From assembly GCA_033722555.1 (NCBI GenBank), contig JAWVYS010000002.1, positions 62,001 to 126,000 on the forward strand: 64,000 bases of DNA. Reading direction: 5' to 3'. Numbering within the stretch: the stretch's first letter is position 1; each line of letters begins with the position of its first letter. Made by a program: the position numbers and the translations under genes. Shown here in pieces: positions 45,830 through 54,776 of the stretch. Origin of the DNA: Brumimicrobium sp033722555 (GTDB lineage Bacteria > Bacteroidota > Bacteroidia > Flavobacteriales_D > Crocinitomicaceae). Under the pieces are notes generated by a model. That model worked only from the letters and a program-made list of their open reading frames with translations, had not been told where the DNA came from and ran no database searches.

Positions 45830-48724
45830 TTAGAAATTTATACTAAAGTTCAAGCTAAAGGTAGTTCCTATTCCGAGTGAAGAGAAATACTCGTCCTCTG
45901 CACCGTAAGATTTAAATACCGCCTCTCGTTTGTCATTTAAAATGTTTGCAACTTTAAATCCGGCACTCATGTTTTCATTCTTACCGAACTTTTTATTCAT
46001 GTTGAAGTTAAGGCTGTGGAACGGAACAGTATAGATGTCGGGTCTGTCCACAATACCCGCAAATTGAAGTGTTTCACCCTGCACATTGTAGAAAACTCCT
46101 GCTTCAAACGATTTGAAGAACCCAGCATCTGTACCATCGAAACTCAAACCTCCGTTAAAGATCATTGGAGCTTGTCCTGCCATATCTCTGTAACGACCTA
46201 CCTCCTGGCCTTCTCTGGCGTTATTTAATCTACTCTGATATTCAGTAGTACTTAGCTCGATTCTCGACTGTGTGATTGTGTAATTGAAGGTAAGTGCAAA
46301 ATTTTCAAGTTTTTTACTGATTACAGAAAAGCTCTGACGTACTTCAATTTCCCCTCCTACCACTTGTCCGTCTCCTACGTTTCTTGGCTGAAAGGAACCT
46401 GCCTGACTTGCAAACTGAATGATCTCAATAGGATTGATAAAGTACTTATAAAAACCGCTGATAGAAACCGTTTGGCCACGTCCGTGGAACATTTCCCATC
46501 GAACGTCGAAATTATGAATATCCGTACTTACAAGGTTACCGTCCCAGTATTCAATTCCGGCAGCGTCATCTGCGTCACGGAACAACCCTCCGATAAATGT
46601 TCGTCCTGTAATAGGATCCACAATTTCGGCATAAGACAACTCCTTAAACGATGGACGTGCAATGGTTTTACCGTATGAGAGACGCAGGTTTTGCTTGTCG
46701 GTAACAGCGTATACCATATTCAACGTTGGAAATATTCCCAAATCCTGTAAAACGATATCATCAACAAGAACATTGGTTCCAAGCTGGTCCTGCCCTGTAT
46801 ATCGCTGAGTATAATACTCTGTTCTTACACCTAAGATCATTTTTAGTCTGTTAACAGGTGTAATCTCCGAACTGAAATAAGCCCCTGAATTATTAACAGA
46901 TGCACTGAAAGTATTTGGGTTTACTGGAATAAAAGGAGCTTCAAAAGTTGTACCGCTCGCAATACTTCCGTTGTAAGGCCATAGGTTTTCAGGAGCAAAC
47001 AGTTCGTTTGGATCACCTGTAAGAGGGATATTTCTAACGTTAATAGCAAAATTCTGAATATTGAAATCTCTTTGCTTGTAGGTATGAATCCCTCCGAATT
47101 TAATACTTCCTTTTTGACCGAAAATGTTCAGTTCCTTGGTAGCGTCTGCTTTACCGGAAACATTGATCTCGTTCAGCTCTCTCCAGATTCTTTCGGGAAA
47201 ACCTGACTCTGTACTGATCGAGTAATTACCATCGTGTCTTACTTCGTAGCGCGTGAAGCGAATATCCGGATCCTCAATTTTTGAAAGGGAAGAAGAAATT
47301 CTCCAGTCAAGTGTCCAGTTCTTATCACGGAAATCATTTCTACCAGTTAGAATGGCATTAGTCAACGATCTCTCGCTATACTCAATATTATGCTGGAAAC
47401 CTGAAAACTCAGCTCCCTGATCGGTGCTGCTGTAATCAAATATTCCCGCTTTAGATTCTCCGTTCTGTAAGTGAAGGATGTTAAGCGTATATTTTGATTT
47501 TCCCGTTTTGAAGGCAATTCCTCCCATCAAACTACTCATCACATTGTTCACACCAAAATCTCCGATTTGGTATTCGCGCTGATCCATTTTGTAAACTCCT
47601 TTATCACCGCTCAGTCCGTATCTTCCGAAAATGGCATCCTCATAATATTCTGTAGAGTTTTTGTATGAGAGAGAAACATTATATCCGATGGAATAACCTG
47701 TTTTCTTGAATTGATCACCAACAGAGGCTCCGAACCCGAAGTCCATGAACGATTGTTGTCTCATCGCAGCGAGGTTTGGATTAAATTTGGATAAAATCTC
47801 CTGATATCGACGTGCTTCAGGTCCGTTAGGATCAGAAACCGCTTCTGTAAAGAAAGGTATATTATTTTCCGCCGGAATATCGCGTGTCCCATCATCAAAA
47901 CCGAGGAAATCAGTTGCTCCTCCCTCAGCGGTCACATAATTAGGGTTGAAGTGATAATTTGGATTGTATGCTGTGCTGAAAGAGAATCTTCTCACACGGT
48001 GATCCGGGAAATTCTGTAAAGAAAGATCAACCAATCCACCTGAAAAATCGGCAGGTAGTTCTGCTGAAAAAGACTTATGTACAACTATATTATCAATAAT
48101 ATTCGTTGGAAAGATATCCATTTGAACGGTGTTTCTGTCCGGGTCGAGTCCCGGAACGTCCAAGCCATTTAGCAGTGTTTTACTGTACCTGTCTCCCAGT
48201 CCTCTTACAAAGATATATTTTCCGCCGTTGAGCGAAACACCCGGTACTCTTTTCATAGCCGCTCCGGCATCGGAATCACCGATCTTTCTGAAGTTGGCAG
48301 AGGAAATACCGTCTATCATGTTGGACGATTTTTGCTTTAATGAAAGGATTGCATTTTCCGTGTTAGTAATCATTTCAGCGGTGATAACCACCTCATCAAA
48401 ATTACTTACATCCTCACTCATCTTAATATCGTCGAGGATCACTGTTTCTTTTGGTTTAACCTCTACATCCTTGATACGAATGGTATCAAATTCCATGAAA
48501 GTAATCTGAAGATTATAGATGCCTGGCTCAACCGTGATGCTAAACTTACCGTCGATATCGGTGTAAGCACCATTTTTGTGATTTTCGACCATTACTTTAA
48601 CACCGGGAAGATATTCTCCCGTTGCTTCTTCAAGAACTGAGCCCCGGATAAATCCTTCCTGGGCAAAAGAAGGTAGAACAAGTCCTACCAGAATCAATGT
48701 TTTAAAAAATTTAATTGCGCGCAT
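45830..48724 (-). CDS. TonB-dependent outer-membrane receptor with carboxypeptidase-like N-terminal domain
   Basis: This is an outer-membrane active transporter of 964 residues. The signal peptide ends in PSFAQ. Residues about 24-105 form a carboxypeptidase regulatory-like domain (GFIRGSVLEEATGEYLPGVKV, GAYTDIDGKFSITV). The plug follows (DSDAGAAMKRVPGVSLNGG, YIFVRGLGDRYSKTLLNG), then the beta-barrel, ending in the usual aromatic residue (FSLNFSINF). There is no SusD partner, so it is not a glycan (Sus) system. It is preceded on the same strand by a beta-helix lipoprotein, with a hairpin between them. Location beside three phosphate-type transporters suggests import of a phosphorus compound; the substrate is inferred. 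Confidence 0.93.
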   Translation of the reverse strand: MRAIKFFKTLILVGLVLPSFAQEGFIRGSVLEEATGEYLPGVKVMVENHKNGAYTDIDGKFSITVEPGIYNLQITFMEFDTIRIKDVEVKPKETVILDDIKMSEDVSNFDEVVITAEMITNTENAILSLKQKSSNMIDGISSANFRKIGDSDAGAAMKRVPGVSLNGGKYIFVRGLGDRYSKTLLNGLDVPGLDPDRNTVQMDIFPTNIIDNIVVHKSFSAELPADFSGGLVDLSLQNFPDHRVRRFSFSTAYNPNYHFNPNYVTAEGGATDFLGFDDGTRDIPAENNIPFFTEAVSDPNGPEARRYQEILSKFNPNLAAMRQQSFMDFGFGASVGDQFKKTGYSIGYNVSLSYKNSTEYYEDAIFGRYGLSGDKGVYKMDQREYQIGDFGVNNVMSSLMGGIAFKTGKSKYTLNILHLQNGESKAGIFDYSSTDQGAEFSGFQHNIEYSERSLTNAILTGRNDFRDKNWTLDWRISSSLSKIEDPDIRFTRYEVRHDGNYSISTESGFPERIWRELNEINVSGKADATKELNIFGQKGSIKFGGIHTYKQRDFNIQNFAINVRNIPLTGDPNELFAPENLWPYNGSIASGTTFEAPFIPVNPNTFSASVNNSGAYFSSEITPVNRLKMILGVRTEYYTQRYTGQDQLGTNVLVDDIVLQDLGIFPTLNMVYAVTDKQNLRLSYGKTIARPSFKELSYAEIVDPITGRTFIGGLFRDADDAAGIEYWDGNLVSTDIHNFDVRWEMFHGRGQTVSISGFYKYFINPIEIIQFASQAGSFQPRNVGDGQVVGGEIEVRQSFSVISKKLENFALTFNYTITQSRIELSTTEYQSRLNNAREGQEVGRYRDMAGQAPMIFNGGLSFDGTDAGFFKSFEAGVFYNVQGETLQFAGIVDRPDIYTVPFHSLNFNMNKKFGKNENMSAGFKVANILNDKREAVFKSYGAEDEYFSSLGIGTTFSLNFSINF

Positions 48725-48755
48725 AATTATTGTTTTTTCTGTTTAAAAATTTAAA

Positions 48756-48788
48756 GAAACTCACAGGCCAGAATCACCTGTGAGTTTC
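48756..48788 (-). terminator. Hairpin between the beta-helix lipoprotein gene and the TonB receptor gene
   Basis: A perfect 12-base stem (GAAACTCACAGG pairing with CCTGTGAGTTTC) closes a 9-base loop and is followed, on the minus strand, by an A/T-rich stretch with short T runs. It lies 15 bases after the lipoprotein stop and 31 before the receptor start. It may be a leaky terminator or an mRNA-stabilising element that sets unequal expression. Confidence 0.6.
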
Positions 48789-48803
48789 AGTATTATATTA
48801 CTG

Positions 48804-50087
48804 TTAGAAGTCAGTTAACTGTCCGCGAGCGTCAGCCATTGTCCAACCTGTAAAGGCTGATTTGGTAGCTCCAACCGTGTTGGCACCTAGAGCAACGCTT
48901 GTAGCGTGAACATCCGTTCCATTCAAGAATACATTACTTAGCATAACACCTGCAGGAAGTGTTACCTGTAGATTACTGAATGTTAGGCTTCCACCGGCAA
49001 AGTTATCCGTTGTAGCAGTTCCTGAAAGTGAGAAGTCACCTCTTCCCGCTGCGGCTGGATCAGGGAAATTGAAGAAGTAGATATTCTCGAAGTTTCCTCT
49101 CGCTCCATCTCTGAAATCAGCAAGCTCAGAATTAGCATCTCCTTTGATTGAACCGTTTCTTACTGTGTGTCCATCCAGTAGAGTTCCTTCAGGACCATCA
49201 ATTTCCAAACCGTGATCTGTAGAAGCACCTGCAACAACAATGAAATTATCCAAAGTTCCGGCCCAAGCCTGATCTGTATCGATGGCATCATCACCTGCAT
49301 TCCATACAATCACGTTGCTTACGTTTACAGTACCACCGAAAAATTCAACACCATCATCCTGGTTTGCAATTACTTCGATATTCTCAATTACTGTCGCATT
49401 ACCAACACCTCCAAGCGTTAAACCGTTGATTTCGTTTCCTTCACCAATGTTAGCACCACCGTGACGGATAGAGATGTATTTTAAAACACCTGAGTTATCA
49501 GCAGCATTCATACCACCGTATAAACCGTTTTGATCAGAAGCAGGAATCCCTTCTATTTGTACAGACTGAGCATCCGCTGAGATTGGAGCATTTCCTAAAA
49601 CCAATAATCCTCCCCAGAGACCATCCAGTTCAGGATCCATATTAGGGCTGTTTATTTGTCCGGATACAATCTCATCAGCAACTGTAGTGAAAATTATAGG
49701 ACTTGTAGCAGTTCCTTCTGCCATTATTTTTGCACCTCTTGCGATGATCAAAGCAGTTGCATTTGATCCTGTTCCTACTTCACCTTTGATTACTGTTCCC
49801 GGCTCAATTGTCAAAGTAGCTCCTGATGTTACAGCTACTCGAGTCGTAAGAATATATACTTTATCGCTGGTCCAGGTAGTGCTTGAAGTTATATTGGAAG
49901 AAACAAGAACTGTAGACTCATCCGCTGGTGTTTCAGGGTATATACAAGAACCGTCATCCTTTTTAGCATCTTCGTTATAATTAGTTGCAGTAGGGTCGGT
50001 ACATCCTTCTTTTTTACAGGAAACCATCCCTCCAATAAGTACTGACATCATCAGCAGCATTCCAAATTTCATCTTTGTCGTTTTCAT
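48804..50087 (-). CDS. Beta-helix lipoprotein, predicted substrate-binding partner of the TonB receptor
   Basis: This 427-residue lipoprotein has lipobox MVSC (Cys24) using the ATG at 50087; the ATG at 50096 adds three residues. A Cys-bounded motif follows, CTDPTATNYNEDAKKDDGSC, common in Bacteroidota lipoproteins and probably Ca-binding. The rest has repeated strands with Asn, Gly and Asp turns (TLTIEPGTVIKGEVG, LKYISIRHGG, VENIEVIANQDDGVEFFGG), as in right-handed parallel beta-helix proteins. No hydrolase motif was seen. It is first in a two-gene operon with the receptor, and diverges from a Na/Pi cotransporter gene. A role in binding or releasing phosphorus compounds at the surface is inferred. 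Confidence 0.85.
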   Translation of the reverse strand: MKTTKMKFGMLLMMSVLIGGMVSCKKEGCTDPTATNYNEDAKKDDGSCIYPETPADESTVLVSSNITSSTTWTSDKVYILTTRVAVTSGATLTIEPGTVIKGEVGTGSNATALIIARGAKIMAEGTATSPIIFTTVADEIVSGQINSPNMDPELDGLWGGLLVLGNAPISADAQSVQIEGIPASDQNGLYGGMNAADNSGVLKYISIRHGGANIGEGNEINGLTLGGVGNATVIENIEVIANQDDGVEFFGGTVNVSNVIVWNAGDDAIDTDQAWAGTLDNFIVVAGASTDHGLEIDGPEGTLLDGHTVRNGSIKGDANSELADFRDGARGNFENIYFFNFPDPAAAGRGDFSLSGTATTDNFAGGSLTFSNLQVTLPAGVMLSNVFLNGTDVHATSVALGANTVGATKSAFTGWTMADARGQLTDF

Positions 50088-50249
50088 AAAGTTCATTTTT
50101 CAAATTGTTGATGCAAATTTGCGACGATATTCCCGAAAGGGTGTTTCTATTAATTTATGAGTAAATGAAGTTTATATTAACTAAAAAATATCGATGGATG
50201 GCTAAAAAGCCTGAATAGATAGGTTTTAGGTATGATCCCAAAAAGTTAA

Positions 50250-50302
50250 TGTTAATTTAACACGAGAGCCAAATAAGTATAATCTACATTGAGCTACTTT
50301 TG
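50250..50302 (+). promoter_or_regulatory. Candidate activator site and -7 box of the Na/Pi cotransporter gene
   Basis: TACTTTTG at 50295-50302 matches TAnnTTTG exactly, but no TTTG is found at the -33 distance. Instead a palindrome, TGTTAA-T-TTAACA (50250-50262), lies about 45-58 bases before the predicted start point. A -7 box without a -33 element and with an upstream operator is what an activator-dependent promoter would look like. The identity of the regulator (for example a PhoB-type protein) is a guess. Confidence 0.35.
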
Positions 50303-50356
50303 ACTACTTGTATTTAAGGTCCGAACAGCCTTAATTTCGGGTTCAAAACAAACGTT

Positions 50357-52033
50357 ATGTATAACTTTTTAATGGTTTTAGGGGCGCTGATCCTTTTTGT
50401 TTACAGTCTAAAGACTTTAAGTGAAGGTATTCAGCAGGCTTTTGGTAATCAACTTCGGAATCTGATGGGGGCTGCACGCGGCAGTCGTTTGAGGGGCATT
50501 CTGGCAGGACTCGGCATTTCCGCTTCGGTTCAGTCCTCTTCGATAACCACTGTAATGGTCATTTCCTATGTAAACTCGGGCTTAATGTCTATGGCACAAT
50601 CGGCGTCAGTGATCATGGGGGCCAATATCGGCACAACCATTACGGCCTGGTTGATATTTTTGTTCGGTTTCTATTTTGAGGTAGGCCTCTCGTCTATTGT
50701 TCTTGTTGCTATAGCTTCCCCATTCGTATTCTTGAACAGCGGCAAAATGAAAAGTCTTGCTTCTGTTCTAATAGGTGCTACGCTTATTTTGGTCTCTATC
50801 CATCTGATGAGGGTGGAGATAGAAAGTTTAGGATTCACTTACATAGAAGCGATTCTCCCTGAAATATACGACAGTTTTTCTTTTCTGATCATCCTGTTTT
50901 TTGCTTTACTCGGTGCGCTCCTGACCGTTATTGTACAGTCATCTGCCGCAACAATCGCACTGATCATGACCTTCGTTTCGGCACTTATCATTCCGATGGA
51001 CCTTGCAGTAGCCATGGTGATAGGAAGTAACGTTGGGACCACAATCACGGGGGAGCTTGCTTCTTATCGCGCTTCTTTGGAAGCAAAACGAGCTGCCCGA
51101 CTTCACGCCTTATTCAATATTATAGGTGCTTTCTGGGTAATAATTTTCTATCCATTTATCTATCCCTTATTTGAAGATTTAGTTTCGTTCATTTCATCAA
51201 ACGAAGAAAACATCCTTATTTCATCTTTATTAGGTGTTGCGTTGTTCCATACTTTATTCAACGCTGTGAACACACTTTTACAGGTCTGGTTCATACCACA
51301 ACTCATCAAAGTAACCGAAAAATCGGTGGTAAGTGAATCATTTAAAAATAAAAGTCTACATCTGACCTTCATCGGTAAGGGAGTTATGTCCAGTGCCGAT
51401 CTTTCACTGCTCGAGGTTAAAAATGAAATTGCCCGTTTTGCGGAAATAACAAGCAAAATGTCTGGCTTTACGCGGCAGCTGCTCTATGAGAAAAACGCCA
51501 AGAAAAGTGATGAACTTCATCAGAAAATCGCTAAATACGAGGATATAACGGACAACGTTGAAATCGAGGTTGCAAACTATCTTACTAAGATTTCCGAAAA
51601 TAAACAAAGTGAGTCTTCAGCGATCCGTATTCGAAGCATGAACAGTATCGTTAATGATCTTGAAAGTATCGGTGATGTGTTCTACAGAATGTCTAAAATG
51701 CTCAAAAGAAAGGATGAGGAGAAAATTTGGTTTACGCCTGAACAACGTACAAATCTGAATAAAATGTTCAAAATAGTGGACGAGGCCTTTGAAATAATGA
51801 TAGCCAATCTCAACAGAGAATATGATCAGGTGAACATTCAGTCTGCGAGAGAAACAGAAAACAAATTAAACGATAAGAGGGATCAGCTGAGAAAAGAATA
51901 CATAGAAAGTATTACCAGCAGCAATGATGGTAACCTACGAGGAGGAATGATTTACAGCGATATTTTTGAATCCATCGAAAAAGTAGGGGATCATATCATT
52001 AATGTAAGTGAAGCTATTGTTGGTGAGATTTAA
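50357..52033 (+). CDS. Na/Pi cotransporter family protein with PhoU-like C-terminal domain
   Basis: This membrane protein takes up or exports inorganic phosphate with sodium. The 558-residue protein has about eight to nine hydrophobic helices and the two inverted-repeat QSS motifs of the family: SVQSSSITTVMVISYVNSG (near residue 60) and IVQSSAATIALIMTFV (near 193). Each is followed by a GANIGTT/GSNVGTT segment. From about residue 350 there is a cytoplasmic helical domain of PhoU type (RIRSMNSIVNDLESIGDVFY, IFESIEKVGDHIINVSEAI), which senses or regulates phosphate transport. Two further membrane genes follow on the same strand. The assignment is firm at family level. Confidence 0.93.
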   Translation: MYNFLMVLGALILFVYSLKTLSEGIQQAFGNQLRNLMGAARGSRLRGILAGLGISASVQSSSITTVMVISYVNSGLMSMAQSASVIMGANIGTTITAWLIFLFGFYFEVGLSSIVLVAIASPFVFLNSGKMKSLASVLIGATLILVSIHLMRVEIESLGFTYIEAILPEIYDSFSFLIILFFALLGALLTVIVQSSAATIALIMTFVSALIIPMDLAVAMVIGSNVGTTITGELASYRASLEAKRAARLHALFNIIGAFWVIIFYPFIYPLFEDLVSFISSNEENILISSLLGVALFHTLFNAVNTLLQVWFIPQLIKVTEKSVVSESFKNKSLHLTFIGKGVMSSADLSLLEVKNEIARFAEITSKMSGFTRQLLYEKNAKKSDELHQKIAKYEDITDNVEIEVANYLTKISENKQSESSAIRIRSMNSIVNDLESIGDVFYRMSKMLKRKDEEKIWFTPEQRTNLNKMFKIVDEAFEIMIANLNREYDQVNIQSARETENKLNDKRDQLRKEYIESITSSNDGNLRGGMIYSDIFESIEKVGDHIINVSEAIVGEI

Positions 52034-52108
52034 AACGAGTAATAATCCCGGAATAATACTCCCCGGGGTGCAACCAAAGTATTTATTACCTAAGAAAACT
52101 GAAATAAA

Positions 52109-52858
52109 ATGAAACTATTTAACAAGCGAAAAACGAGAACGATCTTTCTCAATACGATAGCGGAATTCGCTGCCTCGGTCATTTTTTCGTTACTGTTTTT
52201 CATATTCATAAGCCGCTATATCTCTGAGGATTTCGGTTTTGATTTTATAACACTGTCCTTTGCGATAGGGCTTTCGTATTTCGTGTCAGTTTACATTCCT
52301 TTCTATACCTACCGTATTCATATAATACCATTCATAACCGTATTAAGAGCTTTACAAAAGAAGAATTTTTCGCTCATCATTTATAAGGTTCCTGCTCAGA
52401 TATTAGGAGCACTCGCGGGAGTTGGATTGTTCACCGCCGTAAACAGTTTCACTACAGAAGTCAACGTGAATATCGTAAATAAAACAAGTATCGATAACAT
52501 ATATTTCCTTTCACTGCTCAATTTCCTTCTAACGGCTGTTCTGTGTTACGGATTTTATGTCATCCGCATTATTTTTAGAAAGAGAAGTATAAACGGAACC
52601 ATATTTTTAGGACTTCTCATTACTATTTTGTTTGCCTTTTCCGGAGGAATACAAGGTTTAACTTTTTTAAATCCCTTCGGATATCTTGCAGTTGAGGTGT
52701 TCAGACTGGCATTTAATCCTATAGCGGTGCTGGATTTCATATTACTCCACATATTATCACCACTACTGGCTACTCTGTTGAGTTATTATTTCATCAATAT
52801 CCGCTTCGGAAAGGAAAGCGCTCCTTTCTTCCGAGCAGGCAGACTAAAAAGATCTTAA
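52109..52858 (+). CDS. Membrane protein resembling a degenerate aquaporin (MIP family)
   Basis: This 249-residue protein has six or so membrane helices and looks like two similar halves. The half-helix region YRIHIIPFITVLRALQ (69-82) aligns with the first NPA box of aquaporins (SGxHxNPAxT): His71, Pro74 and Thr77 are kept, Asn is Ile and Ala is Phe. It is followed by VPAQILGALAGVGLF, like the family's YxxAQxxGA helix. The second box is GLTFLNPFGYLAVEVF (Asn188-Pro189-Phe190), with Gly where the selectivity Arg should be. Channel function is therefore doubtful. It lies between two phosphate transporter genes, 15 bases before the PiT-like gene. This reading needs structure prediction; otherwise it is an unknown membrane protein. 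Confidence 0.6.
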   Translation: MKLFNKRKTRTIFLNTIAEFAASVIFSLLFFIFISRYISEDFGFDFITLSFAIGLSYFVSVYIPFYTYRIHIIPFITVLRALQKKNFSLIIYKVPAQILGALAGVGLFTAVNSFTTEVNVNIVNKTSIDNIYFLSLLNFLLTAVLCYGFYVIRIIFRKRSINGTIFLGLLITILFAFSGGIQGLTFLNPFGYLAVEVFRLAFNPIAVLDFILLHILSPLLATLLSYYFINIRFGKESAPFFRAGRLKRS

Positions 52859-52873
52859 AAACATTATACTATT

Positions 52874-53986
52874 ATGAGCAAATACAGTTTAATTTCGGAG
52901 GTAATAGGTGAAAAGAGATATCAGTCTCTCAGACTTTTCGGTATTCAGGAGAGAACGTTTATTCGGTTACTTGCCTTGTTTTTGGTACTTGCAGCTGTTT
53001 TCTATCCCTACCCAAAAATTGCCATGTGGTTAGGATTCATGCTTGCAGGTTATTCGGCCATTGCGAATGATTCTATACAGAGTATTGGAACTTTTATCGC
53101 CTCCAACGGTGATCAGAAATGGTGGAAACTCTGGTTATATATCGGGGGAATATTCGTGGTAACGGTTTTCTACAGCTGGATTATGTACGACGGGGATGTG
53201 AGTTTTCAAAGATTGAATTCCAAGGGATTCAGTGAGTCTCCAACCGAATTTCACTTTTTACAGATCGTAGCACCAATCATTCTTCTTTTCATCACACGAC
53301 TGCGAATGCCGGTGTCAACGACCTTCATGCTCCTCAGTTGTTTCAGTTCTTCATCCGAAGGGATCATAGGTGTTACTGAGAAAAGCTTACTCGGTTATTT
53401 CATTGCTTTTACCGTTGCATTTTTAATTTGGTACTCTTTCTCGGGCCTATTGAATCGACTAGTTCGGGGAGAATCACATCCTTTCTGGAGAACGGCCCAG
53501 TGGTTGATCAGTGGCTGGCTATGGAGTATGTGGATCACTCACGATGCCGCAAACATTGCAATCTTCCTAAACCGAAGCCTTGGAGTATGGGATTTCATAT
53601 TTTTTGCGTCTTTCATTTTCCTTGGTTTGGGTATATTGTTCTACTTAAGAGGAGATAAAATTCAGAGCATAGTGAAGGAGAAATCTCAGGTTGAAGACGT
53701 TCGTACCGCGAGTGTTATTGACCTTGTTTATGCACTTATTCTTTTCGTATTTAAAGAGTGGAGTAATATTCCTATGAGTACTACCTGGATATTCCTGGGA
53801 CTTCTTGGAGGACGAGAAATTGCAATTCAATTCTCTAAAAATCTTAGCACCGGCAGATCAGCAGGCTTCACATTTAAAATGATCGGTCGCGATATCCTTT
53901 ATGCAACCATAGGTTTGATTATTTCAATACTGATTGCTTTGGCTGTGAATCCAAACTTACAGAAAGAATTATTCGGTTTTGATTAA
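52874..53986 (+). CDS. PiT-like inorganic phosphate permease
   Basis: This is a 370-residue membrane protein of the PHO4/PiT superfamily, which moves phosphate with H+ or Na+. Both inverted-repeat signatures are present in variant form: AIANDSIQSIGTF (62-74), corresponding to the family's GANDxxNxxG, and THDAANIAIFL (near 222). PVSTT-type loops follow each: MPVSTTFMLLSCFS and IPMSTTWIFLGLLGG. The N-terminal 30 residues (RYQSLRLFGIQERTF) are cytoplasmic. The changes in the signatures suggest a divergent substrate or kinetics. It is in line with the Na/Pi cotransporter and aquaporin-like genes and convergent with batE. Confidence 0.87.
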   Translation: MSKYSLISEVIGEKRYQSLRLFGIQERTFIRLLALFLVLAAVFYPYPKIAMWLGFMLAGYSAIANDSIQSIGTFIASNGDQKWWKLWLYIGGIFVVTVFYSWIMYDGDVSFQRLNSKGFSESPTEFHFLQIVAPIILLFITRLRMPVSTTFMLLSCFSSSSEGIIGVTEKSLLGYFIAFTVAFLIWYSFSGLLNRLVRGESHPFWRTAQWLISGWLWSMWITHDAANIAIFLNRSLGVWDFIFFASFIFLGLGILFYLRGDKIQSIVKEKSQVEDVRTASVIDLVYALILFVFKEWSNIPMSTTWIFLGLLGGREIAIQFSKNLSTGRSAGFTFKMIGRDILYATIGLIISILIALAVNPNLQKELFGFD

Positions 53987-54026
53987 AGGGTTAATGATGT
54001 TTGTTTTGAACTGAATTGTTTCCGGT

Positions 54027-54776
54027 TCAGTAACTGAGTACGTTTTTCTCCGAAACCCAAACAGTCCTGTCATTTTTGGTGAGAATCTTGAACCATCCAT
54101 TTCGGGATTCAAGTATTTCGTAACGGACATATGATTCGAGATTTTCTTCAATTGCTATACCTCCCGGCGAAACGTGTGTCTGAATACCATTGCCGGAAGC
54201 ATACAAATAATGATCTTTACGGTAATGATCACTAACGAGCATAAAACTGTAAAAACAAAGAACAAAAAGTACTATGGAAGGCAGAAGGCTGAATTTAGAA
54301 AATTTGCGGTATTTGTAATTCTCCGAACCCGATAGAAGAATAAAAATTGCAAGACCACTGATTAATCCAAAAATAAAAGACAAACCGCCCCAGATTGACG
54401 AACCAAAACCTAACAACAAACGTTTTGACCAACTAAAAGGATTTTCCCAGTCGGAAGATGTGTTCTCCAGTTTTTCATAAACCAATGCCGCATTGTAAGC
54501 AGCATCCGAGGAACCGGGTCTGTACTTGAGCGCACTTTCAAAAGCCCAAAGGGATTTTAGCCAATTTTCCTTACCTGCGTACGCCATGCCCAGGTTATAA
54601 AACGCATCGTGGCCGGGTTTCTTCCTGATATCTTTCAAAAATGACTCCGAAGCCGATGAGTAATTTGATTCTGAGAGCTGTTTAACCCCCTTAAGAAACA
54701 GTGAGTCTGTCTGGGCCCTAACATCGGCACAACACATTAAAAGAAATATCAGGATCAGTTTAGCTTCTTTCATCAT
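54027..54776 (-). CDS. batE: BatE, TPR and SH3-like membrane protein
   Basis: This is the last gene of the Bat operon, a system linked to aerotolerance and envelope stress in Bacteroidota and spirochaetes. The 249-residue protein has a signal peptide, a TPR region (ASESFLKDIRKKPGHDAFYN, SLWAFESALKYRPGSSDAAY), two membrane helices (about 128-150 and 165-185) and a C-terminal SH3-like segment (GIQTHVSPGGIAIEENLESY, GWFKILTKNDRTVWV). It overlaps batD by 17 bases. The name follows operon position and architecture; the biochemical role is unknown. Confidence 0.88.
   Translation of the reverse strand: MMKEAKLILIFLLMCCADVRAQTDSLFLKGVKQLSESNYSSASESFLKDIRKKPGHDAFYNLGMAYAGKENWLKSLWAFESALKYRPGSSDAAYNAALVYEKLENTSSDWENPFSWSKRLLLGFGSSIWGGLSFIFGLISGLAIFILLSGSENYKYRKFSKFSLLPSIVLFVLCFYSFMLVSDHYRKDHYLYASGNGIQTHVSPGGIAIEENLESYVRYEILESRNGWFKILTKNDRTVWVSEKNVLSY

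Noticed and set aside
54000..54026. Terminator between the PiT-like gene and batE
   Set aside because: Only a weak 7-base stem (TGAACTG/CGGTTCA) without a T run is present.
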